DNA from: Trichoplax adhaerens
Taxonomy: Eukaryota; Placozoa; Uniplacotomia; Trichoplacea; Trichoplacidae
Reading direction: 5' to 3'
Length of the DNA: 64,000 nt
NCBI RefSeq assembly: GCF_000150275.1
Contig: NW_002060950.1
Coordinates: 3,033,623-3,097,622 of the forward strand
The translations under genes were made by a program, and so were the position numbers. Below the pieces are notes generated by a model, which saw only the letters and a program-made list of their open reading frames with translations, was not told the origin of the DNA and searched no databases. Shown here in pieces: positions 60,901-64,000 of the stretch. Positions within the stretch are counted from its first letter, which is position 1; every line of letters starts with the position of its first letter.

Positions 60901-63883
60901 TGTAAAAGTGCTTTTAAGAAAATGACTAATGATGATATTGCAATCACTGACGGCAAATACTTTGGTTGTAAGAAAGTTTATCATATTCCATTCTTAAGTT
61001 CTGACCGGTCATTACAAGTTAGTGTTAATTCGATAAATATAAATTATCCGATCTTTTTCGTAAACCTATCACTTATCCTATTATTAAATATCAGTAGCTT
61101 TGTTGCTATAAGAAATGTTTTCACTTTCTTTACTATAGTCGCTGAAAGCTAAACTACTAGAATGTCTACGTCTTGCTAGCAAAGCTCAAATGAATTCAAT
61201 AGCTATACCTGTGATAGGAATTGATGAAAATCATTTACATTATAATCAAATAGCAAGAGAAACATTCCGTGTCATTATAAACTTTGCTCAAGAAAATCAA
61301 AGTTCGCAAAAACTAATCCTAATACAAATTGTTATCGACAATAACGCAAGATGTCATCAGGCTTTCCAGAAGGTTTTGAAAGCAGTCAACGAGCAACAAT
61401 TAAGCCTAGACGAAAATACTGAAATTTCACTTATAACACAAAATTTTAACCAGACAACAAAAGAACAGAGTCCGCTATCGAATGCTGTCTTTATAGCAGA
61501 GTGTGATAACTATCAAGAATCATGTAAAGTATGCGTGGAATATGGTACAACCCTGCACACCGAAAGTCAAGTTTTAATCGACATTACAAATTTGTGTAGT
61601 CAACACTTGATATCGAGTAAATTAACGGAAAATTTTCGATTTCCGACATCTGACCATACTTCAGAAACGATACAATTCGATCCTAGTTGTACAGAAACAC
61701 CGCAATTATGTCAAGTTTGCCCCTACGGATTAATAGCCGGTTTTGGTGTTTTATTAACTTGCCTTAATGCAAGTGGTAGAAAATCAATCTTATGTCCCTT
61801 ATTAAATGTCGATTTTAGTAGGGAAGATATACACAAATTGATATTGAAGTATGAATTATTCTTAAATCAGCATAAATCACATAAAAGTAAAATTAATTGT
61901 ATTCGTTTCTTAATGGGTCAAAAGCAGCGTGCTTTAGAAACTGCTACTTGGATTCGGCAGTATATCAGACAAAATCCAAAATTGCAATGGAAAATCACTC
62001 ACGACATTCATGAAGATGTTGATGGTATTAAGATTTTGATTGCTGCATACGATCAAGAGACGATCTTTAAAATTCAATCGAAGATAGAAGAATGTGTTCC
62101 ATCGTGGACTACTCAAATTCTTCCGGTTGATAATTACATATGTAATATGGAAAATGATCACTGGCATCGTTATGCACTTGAACTATGGTGCAAATACAAC
62201 ACCTTCATTAGTAGAAAACCTAAACAAGATTCTAGTAGGAATTTACTACTTTACGGCTTCAACAACGATATAACCAACGCAATATCAGAAATTCGTCAAC
62301 TCACAAAGTTAAAATTAGAGCAATTTGCTATAAAAGAAGAGCAAGAATTGAATGTCAATTCTGTCGCATGGGTACTTAAAGTTGGCAATATAAGCTATCC
62401 TTTCGATCAAAAATTAAACTACCAAATAGAAAAAAACTACAAGAATTTTGAAAAAACTAAAAATTGCCAACGTATTAATAACTTTAGCTTTTATATCAGA
62501 GCCATAGATTACAAAAATATGAAGATAGAAACAAGATATGATTGGCAATATAGTATAGACAGAATTATTTACCAAGGTATTTACATGAACACTCTAGATC
62601 TGTAATATAATGAAGATATTTCTTTAAAAAAAGTTGGGCTCATTGCCTGGAGTACGTGATCGCATTTGCTTCATAAAACTATTTCATAGATGACTGGTAG
62701 CACAGATTTATTGTTAGTAAAATTATACCTTTATTTTAATCTTGGATGACAAGGATTGAATTATGTAGGGCGATACCTTAAGTGTGTTTCTGTGGGTTAG
62801 TTCAAATATTCGGTCAGTTTATATTCGACATCTAATATATATAGGTATTTTTAATAAGACAGAACATAATGTCTTTATGTATTGCAGCTCAATGCTACTC
62901 GTATTCCTAAAGTACTACACGAAAATTTTCGTTCATGCTAAAAAAAGTAGCAGATTTGTATGAAGTAGTAGTGTACGAATATGTTGGTATGCCAGTTTGT
63001 CACGAAGCTGGTTCGTGACAAAGATAGTGTAAAACAAATCTCTAAATTACTATAATCTCCGGGATTCAGTATCCCTTAACTATCCCTCAAGAATTTAGAC
63101 GCCTTTGACTCTACGTTAAACTCAACTAGACAATTGAGAACTACTTTATTCAACTATCTGACGGGCTTATATACCCTTCTACAGAAGCTAACATTCATGA
63201 GTCATCTTATAAAAATACTTAGGTGAGAACATTTACTAACTAATTTTTCACAGTCGGACTACAACATGTCCATTCACAGAATCGTTTCAGTGCACATTAC
63301 AGCACAGCATTAAATTTACTGTAACATATTTATAACTAGAGTAATCCCTATTGTAAGTAACTAGTTGTAATATATTATCACTATATTATATTAACCAAAT
63401 TTAGATAGCTATTTCTTCACGGTAGTTCGTACCGTGACACAGTTTTTAAGAATTCCATAGCCGCTGCTTACTGCATATTTCTGAACATACGAGTATGATA
63501 CGATGAAGTAATGTATATAGGTAATGATTTCCTTCATTATATTATAGAAGATATCGATGTGCCGGATTATTGGCAATATGACTCTATTGACGAAGTCAAA
63601 TATGGACCTCCTCGGATTATGGATGTGGTAAATGAGAAAGAGCGAAAAGAATTATTTGATCTCATAGGATCACGAGGCATTAAAGTTACTAAATTTCAGC
63701 GAGTGCAAAATTGGAATTTATATTATCATTTTCAACAGAGAAAAAAAGAAATAGAAGCTTCAGTGATTAAATATAAGGCTTCAGTGCCCGTTGAAAGGCG
63801 TTTATTTCATGGAACCAAGAGTCAAAATGTTGAAAATATTTGTAGAGCAGGATTTGATATTAATAACTGTGGTAATGCACTAG
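54937..63883 (+). CDS. Copy G: full RRM-KH-macro-WWE-ART PARP14-like gene (3' end outside window)
   Basis: Exons are 54937-55031, 55338-55550, 55810-55903, 56021-56091, 56400-56705, 56767-56810, 57959-59090, 60521-60701, 60802-61017, 61139-62576 and 63548-63883. They read 1375 codons plus one base without a stop. It is the only copy combining two RRM-like units with KH-like repeats, macrodomain, cryptic macrodomain, WWE (VAWVLKVGNISYPF, LNYQIEKNYKNF) and ART. RRM exons match D and E (94 and 71 nt; 213 for 216; 95 for 92). Macro loops are NSVH and VIGIDENH. The ART motif RRLFHGT is intact; the exon with the catalytic Tyr lies past the window end. The start exon was not found, and exons 56400-56810 are the least certain. 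The gene plausibly represents the ancestral layout of the array. Confidence 0.82.
55338..56091 (+). CDS. Copy G RRM exons
   Basis: Exon 55338-55550 reads VTVMANLYGRRLEGSRLSF and ends KGNFYDSLLESR. Exon 55810-55903 reads PITIHVSRLPISMSI. Exon 56021-56091 reads VECIHCFSQAGEIIDC. The pattern of strand, helix with FSQ-G, and flanking phases is the same as in D and E. The acceptor for the first is the GACACAG ending at 55337, chosen for phase over the closer TTCAG. Confidence 0.7.
56400..56810 (+). CDS. Copy G exons 5-6: RRM end and short linker (tentative)
   Basis: Exon 56400-56705 begins SLTYKDDKSGLIALLCFRYF, like the D and E counterparts. It then has Ile/Lys/Leu-rich sequence up to a phase-2 GTAAGG donor. 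The 44-nt exon 56767-56810 (EAQPENAMEIFESEG) restores phase 1 for the next exon. Phases fit, but the compositionally odd tail of the first exon could be translated intron. The following intron (56811-57958, 1148 bp) shows nothing else. Confidence 0.5.
57959..59090 (+). CDS. Copy G KH-like exon
   Basis: The exon is in phase 1 after CCATTATAG; ATG 57982 is internal. It reads an acidic start (SDSDDFSTASQHS), then HHVKFLLQLIELDKKLRLKG, FISIVALNHSEYSRAISYL, GDIIIQCYPHDQQLIYFQI and ISQFSRMGRFL. It aligns with D 25492-26632 and E 34733-35867, and at its end with the B and F KH-like exons (SQLSRIARFI, SQFSKILRYV). The donor is GTAAGC, phase 2. Confidence 0.78.
59818..60105. repeat. Two diverged units about 180 bp apart, in a G intron
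   Basis: Units near 59818-59915 and 59995-60105 share GTTTCACTCT(C/T)AT, an ATATG(T)A(G)G(T)-GTT--CA-TA block, and TCTATC followed by TGAAGT-ATT. They lie in the 1430-bp intron 59091-60520. Confidence 0.55.
60521..61017 (+). CDS. Copy G macrodomain N-half (two exons)
   Basis: Exon 60521-60701 ends SDIKIELIQGLIQQQSKY at a weak GTCAGG donor; phase and alignment length support it. Exon 60802-61017 is the 216-nt macro exon: VDAIVNSVHFKQHHEGNIA, SSLSKSGGKAYQTEC and DGKYFGCKKVYHIPFLSSD. The gap 60702-60801 is a 100-bp intron. Confidence 0.8.
61139..62576 (+). CDS. Copy G exon 10: macro C-half, cryptic macrodomain, KH-like, WWE
   Basis: It opens SLKAKLLECLRLASKAQ and SIAIPVIGIDENHLHYN; the G-rich loop is lost. 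The cryptic macro domain shows VCPYGLIAGFGVLLTCLNAS and CPLLNVDFSREDIHKLIL. A KH-like segment (LLLYGFNNDITNAISEI) and a full-length WWE follow. The donor GTATTT at 62577 is in phase 1. The next intron, 62577-63547, contains a solo LTR. Confidence 0.82.
62998..63439. mobile_element. Solo LTR, 442 bp, in a G intron, with 5-bp target duplication
   Basis: The element begins TGTCACGAAG and ends TACCGTGACA (TG..CA). CAGTT flanks it on both sides (62993-62997 and 63440-63444). The first 25 bases form a hairpin (TTTGTCACGAA against TTCGTGACAAA), and a second hairpin (CACGGTA-GTTCG-TACCGTG) sits at the right end. It lies on neither splice site of the intron before the G ART exon. Confidence 0.8.
63548..63883 (+). 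CDS. Copy G ART exon 1
   Basis: The exon is joined in phase 1 after ATTATAG: EDIDVPDYWQYD, VTKFQRVQNWNLYYHFQQRK, VERRLFHGT and GFDINNCGNALG, with the donor GTGAGG at 63884. The His motif is intact. The ATG at 63511 is upstream intron sequence that happens to be open. The final ART exon should lie within a few hundred bases past the window end. Confidence 0.85.
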
Positions 63884-64000
63884 GTGAGGGCAATAAAATT
63901 AATTTCTACTAAGTGAAATTCTAGTAAAAGCTGACTTATATCAGAGTAGGACAAATTTGTAATTATGAGAATTACAGCTCAAATAAAATACTGGCATAAA

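Noticed and set aside
63511-63547. ATG at 63511 as start of a separate ART gene
   Set aside because: The first 12 codons are open intron; the acceptor at 63547 and phase 1 join the exon to copy G.
1-64000. CRISPR arrays, bacterial operons, ribosome binding sites, tRNA or rRNA genes
   Set aside because: The DNA is eukaryotic with spliceosomal introns; no array, cloverleaf or rRNA-like segment was recognised by eye.

Overview
The window is AT-rich eukaryotic DNA from an animal genome. The evidence is spliceosomal introns of about 70 to 1,950 bp with GT..AG ends, proteins that combine RRM, KH-like, macro, WWE and PARP/ART domains (a PARP14-like, animal-type architecture), a short degenerate CCCTAA-type tract, and two solo LTRs. 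An invertebrate or early-branching animal fits (I think of placozoans), but the sequence alone does not settle the species.

All recognised genes lie on the + strand and belong to one family, PARP14-like ADP-ribosyltransferases and derivatives, in a head-to-tail array. Copy A (43-2489) is the 3' part of a gene cut by the window start: macrodomain C-half, a cryptic second macrodomain, a KH-like region, a short WWE and the ART. Copy B (5578-11262) has a long disordered, possibly lipidated N-terminus, then KH-like, macro, cryptic macro, WWE and ART, with the catalytic His replaced by Tyr. C (17253-19248) is a broken RRM-only fragment. Copies D (21959-28401) and E (32161-37560) have two RRM-like units, KH-like repeats and one macrodomain, and stop exactly where the macrodomain ends, so they lack WWE and ART. 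Copy F (40205-47080) is built like B, with its catalytic motif changed from FHGT to FHRT. Copy G (54937 to the window end) has the whole RRM-KH-macro-macro-KH-WWE-ART layout, but its last ART exon lies outside the window.

I assembled exons from homology between copies, splice sites and intron phase. Spliced lengths keep frame in every intact copy: A 651 residues in view, B 1628, D about 1079, E about 966, F 1766. The macrodomain exon is exactly 216 nt in all five copies where it is visible. RRM exons of 92, 216, 94 and 71 nt recur with little change.

The long gaps (2490-5577, 11263-17252, 19249-21958, 28402-32160, 37561-40204, 47081-54936) hold repeats rather than recognisable genes. They include tandem arrays of 80-180 bp units, a diverged large duplication, a telomere-like tract, and a 474-bp solo LTR with a perfect 5-bp target duplication. 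A second solo LTR (442 bp) sits in an intron of G.

In vertebrates, PARP14 and PARP9 family proteins act in interferon responses and antiviral ADP-ribosylation. An array mixing probable writers (A, G, perhaps F), a probable pseudoenzyme (B) and ART-less macrodomain proteins (D, E) suggests a rapidly evolving ADP-ribosylation module, possibly an innate-immunity cluster. That functional reading is inference; the domain layout and broken motifs are seen in the sequence.
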